DNA of 64,000 nt from Marinomonas algicola (GCF_014805825.1 NZ_CP061941.1:1674001-1738000), one strand, 5' to 3'; shown: positions 23,869 to 33,337, counted from the stretch's first letter. The notes: generated from the sequence alone by a model not told the origin. Program-made: numbers and translations.

Positions 23869-25719
23869 ATGCTTAACAAATACCCCTTGTGGAAGTATTT
23901 GCTGATTGTTTTCGTATTGGCTCTTGGTTTGTTGTATGCCCTGCCAAATTTATACCCAGATGATCCAGCGTTACAGATTTCAAGTCAGAAAGCGACATTG
24001 GTCGTTGATGAGCGTTTAGTAAGTAAGGTTTCTAAAGCATTAGATGAGTCTGGTGTGCCTTTAAAGGCGGCGGAGTTAACTTCAGTTGGTGCGACTTTTC
24101 GTTTCTACAATGGTGAAGATCAGCTTGCTGCAAATCCTATTGTTTCCTCTGCGTTAGGTGATGACTATGTAAGTGCTCTGAATCTAGTGCCAACAACGCC
24201 AGATTGGCTTTCCGCATTAGGTGCTGGTCCAGCAAAATTAGGTTTGGATTTGCGCGGTGGAGTGCATTTTTTACTTGAAGTTGATACGCCTGCTGCTTTG
24301 CAACAGCGATTTGTTGTTGCTGCGAGTGAAATGAAAACATCATTACGTCAACAAAGAATACGTTATCGAAGCGTGGATGTTGACGGTGGGGTCTTATCAA
24401 TTCGCTTCTTGAAGCAGGAAGATTTGGATTTGGCTCAAAGTACGCTTGAAGATGAATTTGAAGAGTATCTTTATTCAGCGAAAGAGCTAGATGGTGAGTT
24501 CTATTTAGAGGCCCGTTTTTCTGAGGTTTCTAAGCAAGAGATAGAGGCTTATGCACTTCAGCAAAATTTAACGACTTTACGTAATCGTGTAAATGAGCTG
24601 GGTGTAGCTGAGCCTTTAGTTCAGCGTCAAGGCAGTAATCGTATTGTTGTAGAATTGCCTGGTGTGCAGGATACGGCCGCAGCAAAGCGTATCATTGGAG
24701 CGACGGCGAACCTAGAATTTCGTTTAGAAGCGGGTCTAGATGAGTCTTCATCTAATGTTGAGGAAATGTCTTTTAGAAGCAATAGTGGCCGTACGGCACG
24801 TTTAGAAAGAGATATTATTATAACGGGTGAAAGTGTTTCTGATGCGAGTTCATCTTTTGATGAAAATGGTCAGCCCCAAGTTAATATTAGCCTTGACTCT
24901 AAGGGCGGTAAACAAATGAGTAAAGTGACTCGTACTGCGGTTGGTCGTAGTATGGCGGTTGTTTTTATTGAGCACAAGTCTCGGACTCGTTTTGTTGAGG
25001 TTGATGGTGAGTTGGTAGAGGAGCGTCAATCTTTTAGCGAGAAAGGTATTATTTCTTTAGCGACAATACAATCTACTTTAGGTAATGCTTTTAGAATTAC
25101 AGGCTTAGACGGTCCAAGAGAGTCTTCAGATTTGGCGTTGTTGTTGCGTGCTGGTGCGCTAGCGGCTCCGATTTATTTTGTCGAGGAGAGAACGATTGGC
25201 CCAAGTTTAGGTGCTGAAAATATTCGCCTTGGTATGGTTTCAGCGCAAATCGGCTTGCTTGTTGTCATGTTGTTTATGCTTGTTTATTACAAGGTGTTTG
25301 GTGTTTTTGCAAACATATCTCTTGCGATGAATATTGTTCTATTGATGGCGTGTATGTCTTTATTGTCAGCAACCTTAACCTTGCCAGGTATCGCGGGTAT
25401 CGTCTTGACTATGGGAATGGCGGTAGATGCGAATGTGTTGATTTTTTCTAGAATAAAAGAAGAGTTGGCGGCCGGTACACCAAATCAGCAAGCGATACAT
25501 TCTGGTTTTAATCGTGCGTTCACAACTATTCTTGATGCGAATATTACCACCTTGTTGGTTGCTGTTATTTTGTTCGCTGTCGGTACGGGGCCTGTGAAAG
25601 GGTTTGCGGTAACCTTGTCGTTAGGTATTTTGACGTCTATGTTTACAGCGATCGTAGTGACGCGTGCACAAATTAATTTAGTGTACGGTGGGCGCAAAAA
25701 TAAGCGCCTGTACATTTAA
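23869..25719 (+). CDS. secD: SecD, protein translocase accessory subunit
   Basis: 616 residues: an N-terminal membrane helix (about 9-27), a large periplasmic P1 domain containing LGLDLRGGVHFLLEVD and the QGSNRIVVELPGV segment, and five C-terminal helices (about 445-605) with GMAVDANVLIFSRIKEEL. SecDF uses the proton gradient to pull preproteins out of SecYEG. The sequence downstream of the yajC terminator has an AAGGAAT ribosome site before the ATG. Confidence 0.97.
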   Translation: MLNKYPLWKYLLIVFVLALGLLYALPNLYPDDPALQISSQKATLVVDERLVSKVSKALDESGVPLKAAELTSVGATFRFYNGEDQLAANPIVSSALGDDYVSALNLVPTTPDWLSALGAGPAKLGLDLRGGVHFLLEVDTPAALQQRFVVAASEMKTSLRQQRIRYRSVDVDGGVLSIRFLKQEDLDLAQSTLEDEFEEYLYSAKELDGEFYLEARFSEVSKQEIEAYALQQNLTTLRNRVNELGVAEPLVQRQGSNRIVVELPGVQDTAAAKRIIGATANLEFRLEAGLDESSSNVEEMSFRSNSGRTARLERDIIITGESVSDASSSFDENGQPQVNISLDSKGGKQMSKVTRTAVGRSMAVVFIEHKSRTRFVEVDGELVEERQSFSEKGIISLATIQSTLGNAFRITGLDGPRESSDLALLLRAGALAAPIYFVEERTIGPSLGAENIRLGMVSAQIGLLVVMLFMLVYYKVFGVFANISLAMNIVLLMACMSLLSATLTLPGIAGIVLTMGMAVDANVLIFSRIKEELAAGTPNQQAIHSGFNRAFTTILDANITTLLVAVILFAVGTGPVKGFAVTLSLGILTSMFTAIVVTRAQINLVYGGRKNKRLYI

Positions 25720-25728
25720 GGGGATGAT

Positions 25729-26640
25729 ATGAAGGTATCTACTATTCCGTTTATGGCAATGAGAAAAATTGTTGCTGCTGTCTCTCTTTTACTTATTGTT
25801 GCGTCCATTATTTCGTTGTCTACGAAGGGCTTGGAATTTGGATTGGACTTCACTGGCGGCACTTTAGTTGAAGTCGCCTATGACGTTGCCCCAGATTTGG
25901 ATCAAGTGCGCTCTTCTCTAGCCGAAAATGGTTATGATGATGTTGTTGTGCAAAACTTTGGCTCTTCGACTGATGTTGTTGTTCGTCTTTCCAATGTATT
26001 CACTCCAACATTGGGTGATGAAGTTTTATTGGCGTTACAACAAGAAAATTCAGGTGTTGAGTTAATGAGGTCTGAATTTGTCGGAGCGCAAGTTGGGGAA
26101 GAGTTGAGGGAACAGGGAGGACTTGGAATGCTGTTGGCATTGTCAATTGTGATGATGTATGTAGCGGTTCGTTTCCAGTTTAAGTTCTCTGTTGCTTCTG
26201 TTGCGGCATTGGCACACGATGTAATCATTACCTTAGGCGTGTTTTCAGTGCTGGGTATGGAGTTTGATCTTACCGTGTTGGCAGCGTTGCTTGCGGTTGT
26301 TGGTTATTCGCTTAACGATACTATCGTTGTTTGTGATCGAATTCGTGAAAACTTCCGTATTATGCGTGAAATTGAAACGGTAGATTTGATTAATGTTTCA
26401 ATTAATCAAACGTTGGGCAGAACCTTGATAACGTCTTTGACAACAATGTTTACCTTATTGGTGTTGTTTTTCTTTGGCGGTGAAGCGATTCATAGTTTTG
26501 CCTTTGCTCTCTTGGTCGGGGTTATTATAGGTACGTATTCGTCTGTTTTTGTTGCGGCAAACCTTTTGATTGCGCAAAACTTGACGAGGGATGATCTAAT
26601 TCCGCCACCTAAAGAAGAATTCGAAGATGAGATGCCTTAA
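25729..26640 (+). CDS. secF: SecF, protein translocase accessory subunit
   Basis: 303 residues with six membrane helices; LEFGLDFTGGTLVEV, the GYSLNDTIVVCDRIREN motif of helix 4, and TLGRTLITSLTT are the family signatures. It pairs with SecD. It follows secD after 9 nt (AAGGGGATG ribosome site) and ends in an acidic tail. A strong terminator follows. Confidence 0.97.
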   Translation: MKVSTIPFMAMRKIVAAVSLLLIVASIISLSTKGLEFGLDFTGGTLVEVAYDVAPDLDQVRSSLAENGYDDVVVQNFGSSTDVVVRLSNVFTPTLGDEVLLALQQENSGVELMRSEFVGAQVGEELREQGGLGMLLALSIVMMYVAVRFQFKFSVASVAALAHDVIITLGVFSVLGMEFDLTVLAALLAVVGYSLNDTIVVCDRIRENFRIMREIETVDLINVSINQTLGRTLITSLTTMFTLLVLFFFGGEAIHSFAFALLVGVIIGTYSSVFVAANLLIAQNLTRDDLIPPPKEEFEDEMP

Positions 26641-26667
26641 TTAACGGTAAATGGTTTTAGAGTGATA

Positions 26668-26702
26668 AAAACCGCACTAATTTGAATTAGTGCGGTTTTT
26701 TT
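26668..26702 (+). terminator. Bidirectional terminator between secF and psd
   Basis: AAAACCGCACTAATT (26668-26682) and AATTAGTGCGGTTTT (26685-26699) are perfect complements separated by TG, with T's to 26702. A's on the left side give a T run on the minus strand too, so it can also end the convergent psd transcript. Confidence 0.92.
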
Positions 26703-26744
26703 GTTTTTCGACAGCTTTTTGAGAGTAGTAACGCTGGTGGAAGG

Positions 26745-27602
26745 TTATATTGTTGTGGTTCCTAACTGCATGCCCATGCTTGTTGGTGTGTCGGCAGCAA
26801 GTGATGCCTCCCAGTTAATGGCGTCTTTACCAAATAATACTATGGCAGTAGAGCCTAGTTTAAAGCGTCCCATTTCCTCGCCTTTTTTCAGGTTTACTTG
26901 GTTTAGCTGATCGTAATCCCAGGTCATAACGTGTTTGCTAAAAGGAGTGACTTGACCGGCCCAAATTGTTTCAATGCTGGCTACAATCATGGCTCCTACA
27001 AGAATGACTGCCATAGGGCCTGCTTCTGTGTCAAAAAGACAGACGGTACGCTCGTTTTTAGCAAAAACGGATGGGATTTGCTCTGCTGTGACCTTATTAA
27101 CCGAGAACAATTTTCCAGGAATATGGATCATTTTGATCAGTTTGCCGTCTAGTGGCATATGGACTCTATGATAGTCTTTTGGGGATAAATAGATGGTTGC
27201 AAATTTGCCACCTAAAAACCGATTTGATAGGTCTGCATCGCCGCCTAAAAGTGTAGTGAGGCTGTATGAGTGACCTTTCGCTTGCATAATAGTGCCGTAT
27301 TCAATGTCGCCAATTTGGCTGACTGCGCCATCTGCTGGGCATGCAATGGCATTCTTTTCTTCAGTGATGGGTCTCAGCTCTGGTTTTATTGCTCTAGTAA
27401 AAAAATCATTAAAATTGCGATAGGCAAAAGGGTTGTTTTCAATCGCTTCAGACATGTCTACTTTGTACTTGCTTACGAAGTGTTTAATAAAAGTATCTTT
27501 TACAAAATCAGTCTCGCATTCCGCAATGCGTCCTATGCATCGAGAAAGTAGTTTCTGCGGAGTAATGTGTTGTGCAAATGCAAAAAGTTGATCTTTATTC
27601 AC
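26745..27602 (-). CDS. psd: Psd, phosphatidylserine decarboxylase proenzyme
   Basis: 285 residues. Psd makes phosphatidylethanolamine at the inner membrane. The triad Asp91 (CPADGAV), His148 (YHRVHMP) and Ser251 is present. The LGST motif (about 249-252) is the self-cleavage site; Ser251 becomes the pyruvoyl group of the small alpha chain. GTG start with an AGGA site just upstream. In Pseudomonas psd also neighbours an HDOD gene and motAB. Confidence 0.97.
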   Translation of the reverse strand: MNKDQLFAFAQHITPQKLLSRCIGRIAECETDFVKDTFIKHFVSKYKVDMSEAIENNPFAYRNFNDFFTRAIKPELRPITEEKNAIACPADGAVSQIGDIEYGTIMQAKGHSYSLTTLLGGDADLSNRFLGGKFATIYLSPKDYHRVHMPLDGKLIKMIHIPGKLFSVNKVTAEQIPSVFAKNERTVCLFDTEAGPMAVILVGAMIVASIETIWAGQVTPFSKHVMTWDYDQLNQVNLKKGEEMGRFKLGSTAIVLFGKDAINWEASLAADTPTSMGMQLGTTTI

Positions 27603-27629
27603 GAGAAAATCCTGTTGGTAGTGTTTGTG

Positions 27630-29123
27630 TTAGGCTTTAGCAAGGGCTTTGCTTAGTGTCAAAATGATGGTTTTAAATGTGGTGTAGTCGTTATCGTTGA
27701 ACGTTGAACGAGTATCAAGCCATATTATGAAAGAGCTTCCCAGTTTTTGAGGGCATGAGCCTATAAATAGATGGCCTCTTTCGTCCAGAATCTGTTGGGC
27801 TGAAAGCGGGAATTTAGCTATTGTTGTTTTTAGCTTTGGGCTTGGTAAGTTTGAAACGCTCTGCTTTTGGGCTAAATGCGATAAAACGGCTGATGGCGAG
27901 TTCCAGTCAATTTTTTTAAGCACATCTAAGTCATAGCCAAATTGCAGTGCAGGCGCTATTTTGTTTGAAGGGTGTTTTGATACTAATACTAGTGCATGCT
28001 GAGCATTTGGGATAACGATCTTTATTGTCTTTAGTGCTTCTCTAATGAGTTCTTTTTTGTCTCCAGTGTAGTTCTTATACAGCTCACCAATGATTTTGCT
28101 TGGTTGCTGAGGAGGAGATGGTTGAGCTGGGTGCCTTTGAATCTCTTTAGATACATAGAGTGTTGGAGATAGCAACTGACATGCAATTGGTATTTTATCT
28201 GAGTGGTTGTAAAGTTGGGCTGCTTCAACAGCTGCATAATGCGTGGCTTGTATGACTTTTCCTTGTTTGCAGTGCAATACGCATGAAATGACTTGGTAAT
28301 ACAAGTTTATGTTTTTCGTTCCCCAGTTCATGTTGTTTGCCATATGAGCGACTTTTGTTGCGCAAAATGCTAACAAAAGAGGGCTGTTGGCTAAAATTGT
28401 GAGTCTCCGGTCTTCGGTGTAACCTGGCATTTCATCAGGATCTGATGCCAAAGAGGCGAGGCTTTGAAGTTCTTTTGGGTTGGGGATATGGTCTGTTAAA
28501 AATGAGTTGATAATGATGTGTGGGATTTGCCAAATTTGAAATACCTTTACAGCTAACTCATCCAGTCGGCAGCCAATTGATGATTCTTCGGCGGCTTTAA
28601 GGGTTTTGCCATCTTTTAATAGTTTTACCATTAAACTCATTTTGGGTTCAGCATAAAACCACATCATCCATCTAATGGCGTCTCTAAAAAAGGTGACCCA
28701 AAAAATATCTTCAGAGTTGTTTATGCGCTTTTCTATGGCCCACCTTTTGGCTATTGATGCGGCTTCATAACTAATTTGAACTTGCCTAAGAAAGTGTTGA
28801 TGAGCAGGGTCTTTGGCTGAATATTTACATGGCTCTAGTTTGTTGAGTACTTTTGACAGTCCGTCCATGCCTACCATTGACGCGGCATGGTTGGGTGTTT
28901 TTATGTCGGCTCGCTTATTTGAAACAACTTTATTGGCTTCTGATAAAATAGTGAACGCTAAAAAGGGCTCTGAAGAAATATTGCTTTGAAGTTTATCAAG
29001 TGTTTCATCAGGCGATTTCACTTGTTTTTTAAGGCGCGAATAATTGCCAGCACTGACTGGTAGTTTTTTGCTTTGTAAAAAAGTTAGCCATTCTTCTAGG
29101 CCAAAGGGTGACTTGTCGCTCAT
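27630..29123 (-). CDS. HDOD-domain protein
   Basis: 497 residues. An HDOD domain (about 15-215) is seen by its hydrophobic-helical pattern and the conserved AAxIGxxxL-type helices (NHAASMVGMDGLSKVL; SYEAASIAKRWA); HD-type metal ligands are not evident, as is normal for HDOD. A C-terminal portion (about 340-495) resembles a GAF-like sensory fold (ALVLVSKHPSNKIAPALQFGYD) but this is weak. HDOD proteins act in signalling, often with c-di-GMP or chemotaxis. The neighbour motA is divergent. No exact function can be named. Confidence 0.75.
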   Translation of the reverse strand: MSDKSPFGLEEWLTFLQSKKLPVSAGNYSRLKKQVKSPDETLDKLQSNISSEPFLAFTILSEANKVVSNKRADIKTPNHAASMVGMDGLSKVLNKLEPCKYSAKDPAHQHFLRQVQISYEAASIAKRWAIEKRINNSEDIFWVTFFRDAIRWMMWFYAEPKMSLMVKLLKDGKTLKAAEESSIGCRLDELAVKVFQIWQIPHIIINSFLTDHIPNPKELQSLASLASDPDEMPGYTEDRRLTILANSPLLLAFCATKVAHMANNMNWGTKNINLYYQVISCVLHCKQGKVIQATHYAAVEAAQLYNHSDKIPIACQLLSPTLYVSKEIQRHPAQPSPPQQPSKIIGELYKNYTGDKKELIREALKTIKIVIPNAQHALVLVSKHPSNKIAPALQFGYDLDVLKKIDWNSPSAVLSHLAQKQSVSNLPSPKLKTTIAKFPLSAQQILDERGHLFIGSCPQKLGSSFIIWLDTRSTFNDNDYTTFKTIILTLSKALAKA

Positions 29124-29248
29124 AGCTGGTTACATTAATGGCTCAAAATAAATTTACTAGGGTCATTATGATTTTTTATCATGATGCCAGTTATCATACT
29201 GTATTATCTTGATAGAGCATACACCGGAAAGCTTAGGGATTAAAATAT

Positions 29249-30103
29249 ATGTTTGCAATTTTGGGAATGTTGGTTGTTATAGTCAGTGTGGTTACTGGTT
29301 ATCTAGCGTCGCATGGGAATCTTTTGGCTTTGTGGCAGCCTTTTGAGGTCTTGATTATTTGTGGTGCTGCATTGGGTGCGTTTATGACCGCTAATCCGCT
29401 CTCTCTTCAGAAGCGAGTGTTCAAAATGTTGCCTCGGATTGTCTTAGGAAGTCGTCATAATAAAGGTTTTTATTTGCAATTGTTGACTTTGACTTATTGT
29501 CTGTTTCAGAAAAGTCGCCAAAATGGATTTCTGGCAATAGAAGAGGATATTGAAAACCCTTTCAGTAGTGAATTGTTCATGGGTTTTCCTGATGTTCTTC
29601 GAGATCATGAAGTGGTGAACTTTCTTACTGACAATTACAGGGTTTTTGCTTTGACTGGTTTAGCTAGCTATGAGATTGATGCAATTATGGACGCTGAGAT
29701 CGAGCAGATGGAGGAGGAATTGTTGGCTCCCTCTCATGCTGTCAATAAAGTTGCGGAGGCTCTGCCTGGTTTTGGGATTGTCGCGGCTGTATTGGGTATC
29801 GTCATAACCATGGGGTCTATAGGTGGGCCAATGGAGGAAATTGGGGCTCACGTTGCCGCGGCCCTAGTTGGTACTTTCTTAGGGGTCTTTTTTGCTTATG
29901 GTTTTGTTGGGCCTGTATCATCTCATTTGGAAAGTTTGGGGCAGCATGAGGTGAAGGCGTTATTATGTCTTAAGGCTTGTTTAGTCTCTTCTGTTGCTGG
30001 TTACGCTCCTCCGGTTGCGGTTGAAACCGGGCGCAAATTGCTGCCAGCGGATTTAAGGCCAAACTTTTCTGAGCTATCGGATTATCTTAAGCAATATAGA
30101 TAA
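29249..30103 (+). CDS. motA: MotA, flagellar stator proton-channel subunit
   Basis: 284 residues with four membrane helices: two near the N terminus (about 2-22 and 33-50) and two later (about 170-190 and 202-225). PGFGIVAAVLGIVITM and the GTFLGVFFAYGFVGP helix carry the conserved prolines. The cytoplasmic loop with Arg and Glu near LRDHEVVNFLTDNYR would contact FliG. It forms the proton-driven stator with MotB, 33 nt downstream. No sigma-28 type promoter (TAAA-N15-GCCGATAA) is seen in its upstream region. Confidence 0.95.
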   Translation: MFAILGMLVVIVSVVTGYLASHGNLLALWQPFEVLIICGAALGAFMTANPLSLQKRVFKMLPRIVLGSRHNKGFYLQLLTLTYCLFQKSRQNGFLAIEEDIENPFSSELFMGFPDVLRDHEVVNFLTDNYRVFALTGLASYEIDAIMDAEIEQMEEELLAPSHAVNKVAEALPGFGIVAAVLGIVITMGSIGGPMEEIGAHVAAALVGTFLGVFFAYGFVGPVSSHLESLGQHEVKALLCLKACLVSSVAGYAPPVAVETGRKLLPADLRPNFSELSDYLKQYR

Positions 30104-30136
30104 GTTAACGTTTAAGGATGTTGTTGGGCAAATATC

Positions 30137-31039
30137 ATGAATGAATCTGAAAACTTAGTCATACGTCGCGTAAAAAAAGTAAAAAAACATGGTGCTCATG
30201 GTGGGGCTTGGAAGATTGCTTTAGCGGATTTTGCATTGGCTATGATGGCTTTCTTTTTGGTTTTATGGATTATTAATGTATCTTCACCAGAAGAGTTGGC
30301 TGTGATAGAGGGGTATTTTAATGATCCGTTAGGTCCTGCTACGGCGGGATTTAGTGCGAACCCTATTGATTTGGGGGGGAGTCCAGCCGTGAGCATTGAG
30401 CGTAAGTTGCAATTGGATTTAACTGAGCAGGGCAGTACGCAAGAGCCAACTAAAGACGATAAAATTGGATCTGGAAATAATGGCGAAAAATTAGAAAAAT
30501 TAAGTGGAATGGCTGATGAAACTTTAGAGAAATTAAATCAAATTGAAGAATCTGAAAAAAATGTCAAATTAGAAATAACGCCAGAAGGCGTTCGAGTCAC
30601 TATTTTAGATGATCCAGAAAAGCCTATGTTTGAAAAAGGCAGTGATCGGATGTTGCCCGATGTGGAAAATCTGCTGTTAAGCATGGGTGGGATTATTAAG
30701 ATGATTGATAACTCAATTGTGATTTCTGGGCATACAGACTCTTCTCCTTTTGGTGGGGGGGAATTAAATAATTGGGACCTCTCTTCGAAACGTGCTAACT
30801 CTGCAAGGCGTATTATGGAAGAGAGTGGTGTGGGTGGGTTAAGGATTGCGCAAGTTATCGGTTTGGCGGATAGTATTCCATACGATCAATTCAATTTAGA
30901 AAGCCCTCAAAATCGAAGAATCACGATTACTATATTGAATGATGATTCCTATCAAGAGCTAATTGAAAGGAATCGTAAGCGTTTTGGTTTTGATGTTTTT
31001 GAGCAGCATATTAAACTGGATCCTGAGTCTGTGTTTTGA
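30137..31039 (+). CDS. motB: MotB, flagellar stator peptidoglycan-anchoring subunit
   Basis: 300 residues: short basic N terminus, one membrane helix containing the proton-carrying Asp31 (LADFALAMMAFFLVLW), a linker rich in Gln/Lys/Glu, and an OmpA-like peptidoglycan-binding domain (about 165-270) with the HTDSSPFGG and LSSKRANSARRIM motifs. It anchors the stator to the cell wall. Its end is 19 nt from the convergent rsgA stop. Confidence 0.96.
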   Translation: MNESENLVIRRVKKVKKHGAHGGAWKIALADFALAMMAFFLVLWIINVSSPEELAVIEGYFNDPLGPATAGFSANPIDLGGSPAVSIERKLQLDLTEQGSTQEPTKDDKIGSGNNGEKLEKLSGMADETLEKLNQIEESEKNVKLEITPEGVRVTILDDPEKPMFEKGSDRMLPDVENLLLSMGGIIKMIDNSIVISGHTDSSPFGGGELNNWDLSSKRANSARRIMEESGVGGLRIAQVIGLADSIPYDQFNLESPQNRRITITILNDDSYQELIERNRKRFGFDVFEQHIKLDPESVF

Positions 31040-31058
31040 TGCTCGGCTTCATTATTTC

Positions 31059-32087
31059 CTAAATATTTTCAACTATGGACTGTTTGATTCTAAGGTAGCT
31101 TTTGAATCGTTTTTCACTGATTTTATTTTGGTTAAGCGCGGTTAAAATGGCGCACCCAGGTTCTTTTTCATGTGAGCAGTCTCTAAAGCGGCAGTAGCCA
31201 AGGTGTTCCCTAAATTCAACGAAGCCATTTAGCAGCTGATCTTCGGTAATATGCCACAAACCGAATTCTCTTATTCCTGGTGAGTCTATTAAATCACCCC
31301 CCATCGGAATGTGAAATAATCTCGCTGTGGTGGTTGTGTGTGTGCCCTTTTTTCTTTTGGTTGATAGTTCACCGACTGTAATATCAACTCCAGGTAATAG
31401 CTCATTGATTAAAGAGCTTTTTCCTACGCCAGATTGGCCGACAAAGACACTGGTTTTTTGCTTTAAAAAAGAATAAAGATTTGCCATTCCATTTTGGTTT
31501 TGAGTGGATGTTCTTATTATTTGGTAGCCAAGCTCCTCATAGGTGGTAAGCAATTTGTTGAGGTTTTCTCTGTTTTCTTCGTTAATCAAGTCGGTTTTAT
31601 TAAGGAGAATGACTGGTGGGATACCAACGGTCTCAGCGGCGACTAAGTAACGGTCAATCAGGTTGGCGTGCGCAATAGGTTCTGCTGCGACAACAATAAT
31701 AATATGATCGATGTTTGCTGCAACAGGTTTTAATCGCCCATGAATGTCAGGTCTTGAGAGTGAGTTATGGCGATCAAGAGTAGCAACAACAACGCCACCT
31801 TCGGCTTTCTGAGGGCGCCATACGACGCGGTCTCCTGTTACTAGCTGGCCAAGGTTTGCACGCAAGTTGCATTTTGTAAGTACTCCTTCGTACGGAGGTG
31901 TAATGCCTTCCACTTCTACTTGGGTTCCAAAGTGAGATAAGATTAATCCTTCAACTTCTGGCCCAAGATCAGATGATTGCAGAACTTCTTCTGCTCGATC
32001 AGCCCTTTTGTTGACTCGTTCTGAGCGTTCTTTGTGTATTTTTTCAATACGCCAAGCTTGATGTTTTGTAAGTTTTCTTTTTGACAT
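31059..32087 (-). CDS. rsgA: RsgA, ribosome small-subunit-dependent GTPase
   Basis: About 342 residues: an N-terminal OB fold, a circularly permuted GTPase (order G4 NKTD, then G1 GQSGVGKSS, G3 DSPGIRE), and a C-terminal zinc finger CRFRDCSHEKEPGC. RsgA matures the 30S subunit. The frame opens at 32117, but the -10-like TATACT there sits only a few bases before that ATG, and MSKRKLTKHQ is the usual N terminus, so 32087 is chosen. Divergent from orn. Confidence 0.93.
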   Translation of the reverse strand: MSKRKLTKHQAWRIEKIHKERSERVNKRADRAEEVLQSSDLGPEVEGLILSHFGTQVEVEGITPPYEGVLTKCNLRANLGQLVTGDRVVWRPQKAEGGVVVATLDRHNSLSRPDIHGRLKPVAANIDHIIIVVAAEPIAHANLIDRYLVAAETVGIPPVILLNKTDLINEENRENLNKLLTTYEELGYQIIRTSTQNQNGMANLYSFLKQKTSVFVGQSGVGKSSLINELLPGVDITVGELSTKRKKGTHTTTTARLFHIPMGGDLIDSPGIREFGLWHITEDQLLNGFVEFREHLGYCRFRDCSHEKEPGCAILTALNQNKISEKRFKSYLRIKQSIVENI

Positions 32088-32121
32088 TGATTTCATTGGT
32101 CCATTATTTTGTGGCATAGAG

Positions 32122-32127
32122 TATAAT
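32122..32127 (+). promoter_or_regulatory. -10 box of orn (divergent region with rsgA)
   Basis: A perfect TATAAT lies 33 nt before the orn ATG, followed by GCTTAGC. A matching -35 is weak. On the minus strand the same bases read TATACT and could serve rsgA, so the two genes may share an overlapping divergent promoter region. A second TATAAT occurs at 32138-32143. Confidence 0.5.
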
Positions 32128-32159
32128 GCTTAGCAACTATAATAAAGGATTAGGCAATA

Positions 32160-32702
32160 ATGAGTTTAAACAAAGATAACCTTATTTGGATTGACTTGGA
32201 AATGACAGGTCTGGATCCTGATGTAAATACGATCATTGAGATCGCTACTATTGTAACTGATAAGGACTTAAATGTACTTGCAGAAGGTCCAAGTTTGGCC
32301 GTTCATCAGGCAAAAGAAGTGATGGATGCAATGGATGATTGGTGTACTCAACATCATGGTGATTCTGGTCTGACAGCACGAGTGCTTGCAAGTACAGTTG
32401 ATATGACGGAGGCACAACGTAAAACAATAGAATTTTTGTCTGATTTTGTTCCCGCGGGCGCGTCACCAATTTGTGGCAATAGTGTTGGCCAAGATAGGCG
32501 TTTTTTATGGAAATATATGCCTGAACTGGAAGCTTACTTTCATTATCGTTACCTTGATGTTAGCACAATTAAAGAACTTGCTCGTCGCTGGCAACCGGAG
32601 ATCTTGGACGCGTTTAAAAAGAAAGGTGCTCATTTGGCGATGGATGATATCAAAGAATCGATAGATGAGTTGAAGCATTATCGTGAGACTTTTTTTAAAT
32701 GA
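32160..32702 (+). CDS. orn: Orn, oligoribonuclease
   Basis: A 180-residue DEDDh exonuclease: WIDLEMTGLD carries the first Asp/Glu pair, VGQDRRFL the next Asp, and HLAMDDIKESIDEL the final His and Asp. It degrades 2- to 5-mer RNAs, including pGpG from c-di-GMP breakdown. AAGGA precedes the ATG. Its stop codon is part of a triple heptamer repeat. In E. coli and Pseudomonas queG and nnr lie between orn and tsaE; here they do not. Confidence 0.97.
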   Translation: MSLNKDNLIWIDLEMTGLDPDVNTIIEIATIVTDKDLNVLAEGPSLAVHQAKEVMDAMDDWCTQHHGDSGLTARVLASTVDMTEAQRKTIEFLSDFVPAGASPICGNSVGQDRRFLWKYMPELEAYFHYRYLDVSTIKELARRWQPEILDAFKKKGAHLAMDDIKESIDELKHYRETFFK

Positions 32703-32721
32703 TAGGTGATAGGTGATAGGT
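32701..32721. repeat. Three tandem GATAGGT heptamers overlapping the orn stop
   Basis: GATAGGT occurs three times in a row at 32701, 32708 and 32715. Each copy supplies a TGA (32700, 32707, 32714), so stops fall in all three frames. The rest of the 140-nt gap to tsaE holds a TTGACA (32721-32726) without a good -10 and a TAGAAT (32794-32799) that may be the -10 for tsaE. Confidence 0.8.
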
Positions 32722-32842
32722 TGACATAAAACTATTGATTAAGGCCCTGAAAAGTCTTTGTAAATAAGGTGTTAATGGATGAATGTCTTTGGATAGAATT
32801 CAAATAAGTAAAACGCTGTCTGTTCTGATTTGGTGCTTCTAA

Positions 32843-33316
32843 ATGAAAAATGAAAAAATAGTATATGGTGAAGAAGCAATGGAGCGCTTTGGTGGTTCTC
32901 TGTTTACGTCGCTTTCAACCCTGAAGTCTGTGCACTTCGATGGTGATTTAGGCATGGGTAAAACAACCCTTGTTCGTGGTGTTTTGAAAGGCGGTGGTTA
33001 CAATGGCCCTGTAAAAAGTCCTACCTATACTTTGGTTGAGCCATATGATGTTGGTGATTTTCAGGTTTTTCATTTTGACTTATATCGACTTCTTGATCCT
33101 GAGGAGTTGGAGTACATGGGCATAAGGGACTATTTTGAAGAAAAGTCACTTTGTTTGATTGAATGGCCAGACAAAGGTAAAGGAATTCTTCCTGAAGCGG
33201 ATTTGGTTATTCGACTGTCTCTTGAGGGTGATGGAAGGCGTGTTTCTCTTGAGCCACTTTCTGTTGCAGGGGTAGAAGCGGTAACTCTTTTACAAGGGGT
33301 TATGTCATCCGAATGA
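32843..33316 (+). CDS. tsaE: TsaE, tRNA t6A biosynthesis ATPase
   Basis: 157 residues with a P-loop GDLGMGKTTL, Switch-like SPTYTLVEPY and the FDLYRLLDPEELEYMG motif that define the YjeE/TsaE family. It partners TsaB and TsaD to make threonylcarbamoyl-A37 in tRNAs reading ANN codons. In this position it starts a run tsaE-amiB-mutL-miaA-hfq-hflX-hflK-hflC, as in E. coli. It runs slightly longer than the E. coli protein at the C terminus. Confidence 0.95.
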   Translation: MKNEKIVYGEEAMERFGGSLFTSLSTLKSVHFDGDLGMGKTTLVRGVLKGGGYNGPVKSPTYTLVEPYDVGDFQVFHFDLYRLLDPEELEYMGIRDYFEEKSLCLIEWPDKGKGILPEADLVIRLSLEGDGRRVSLEPLSVAGVEAVTLLQGVMSSE

Positions 33317-33337
33317 TGTGGCGGGAATTGGTTTTGG

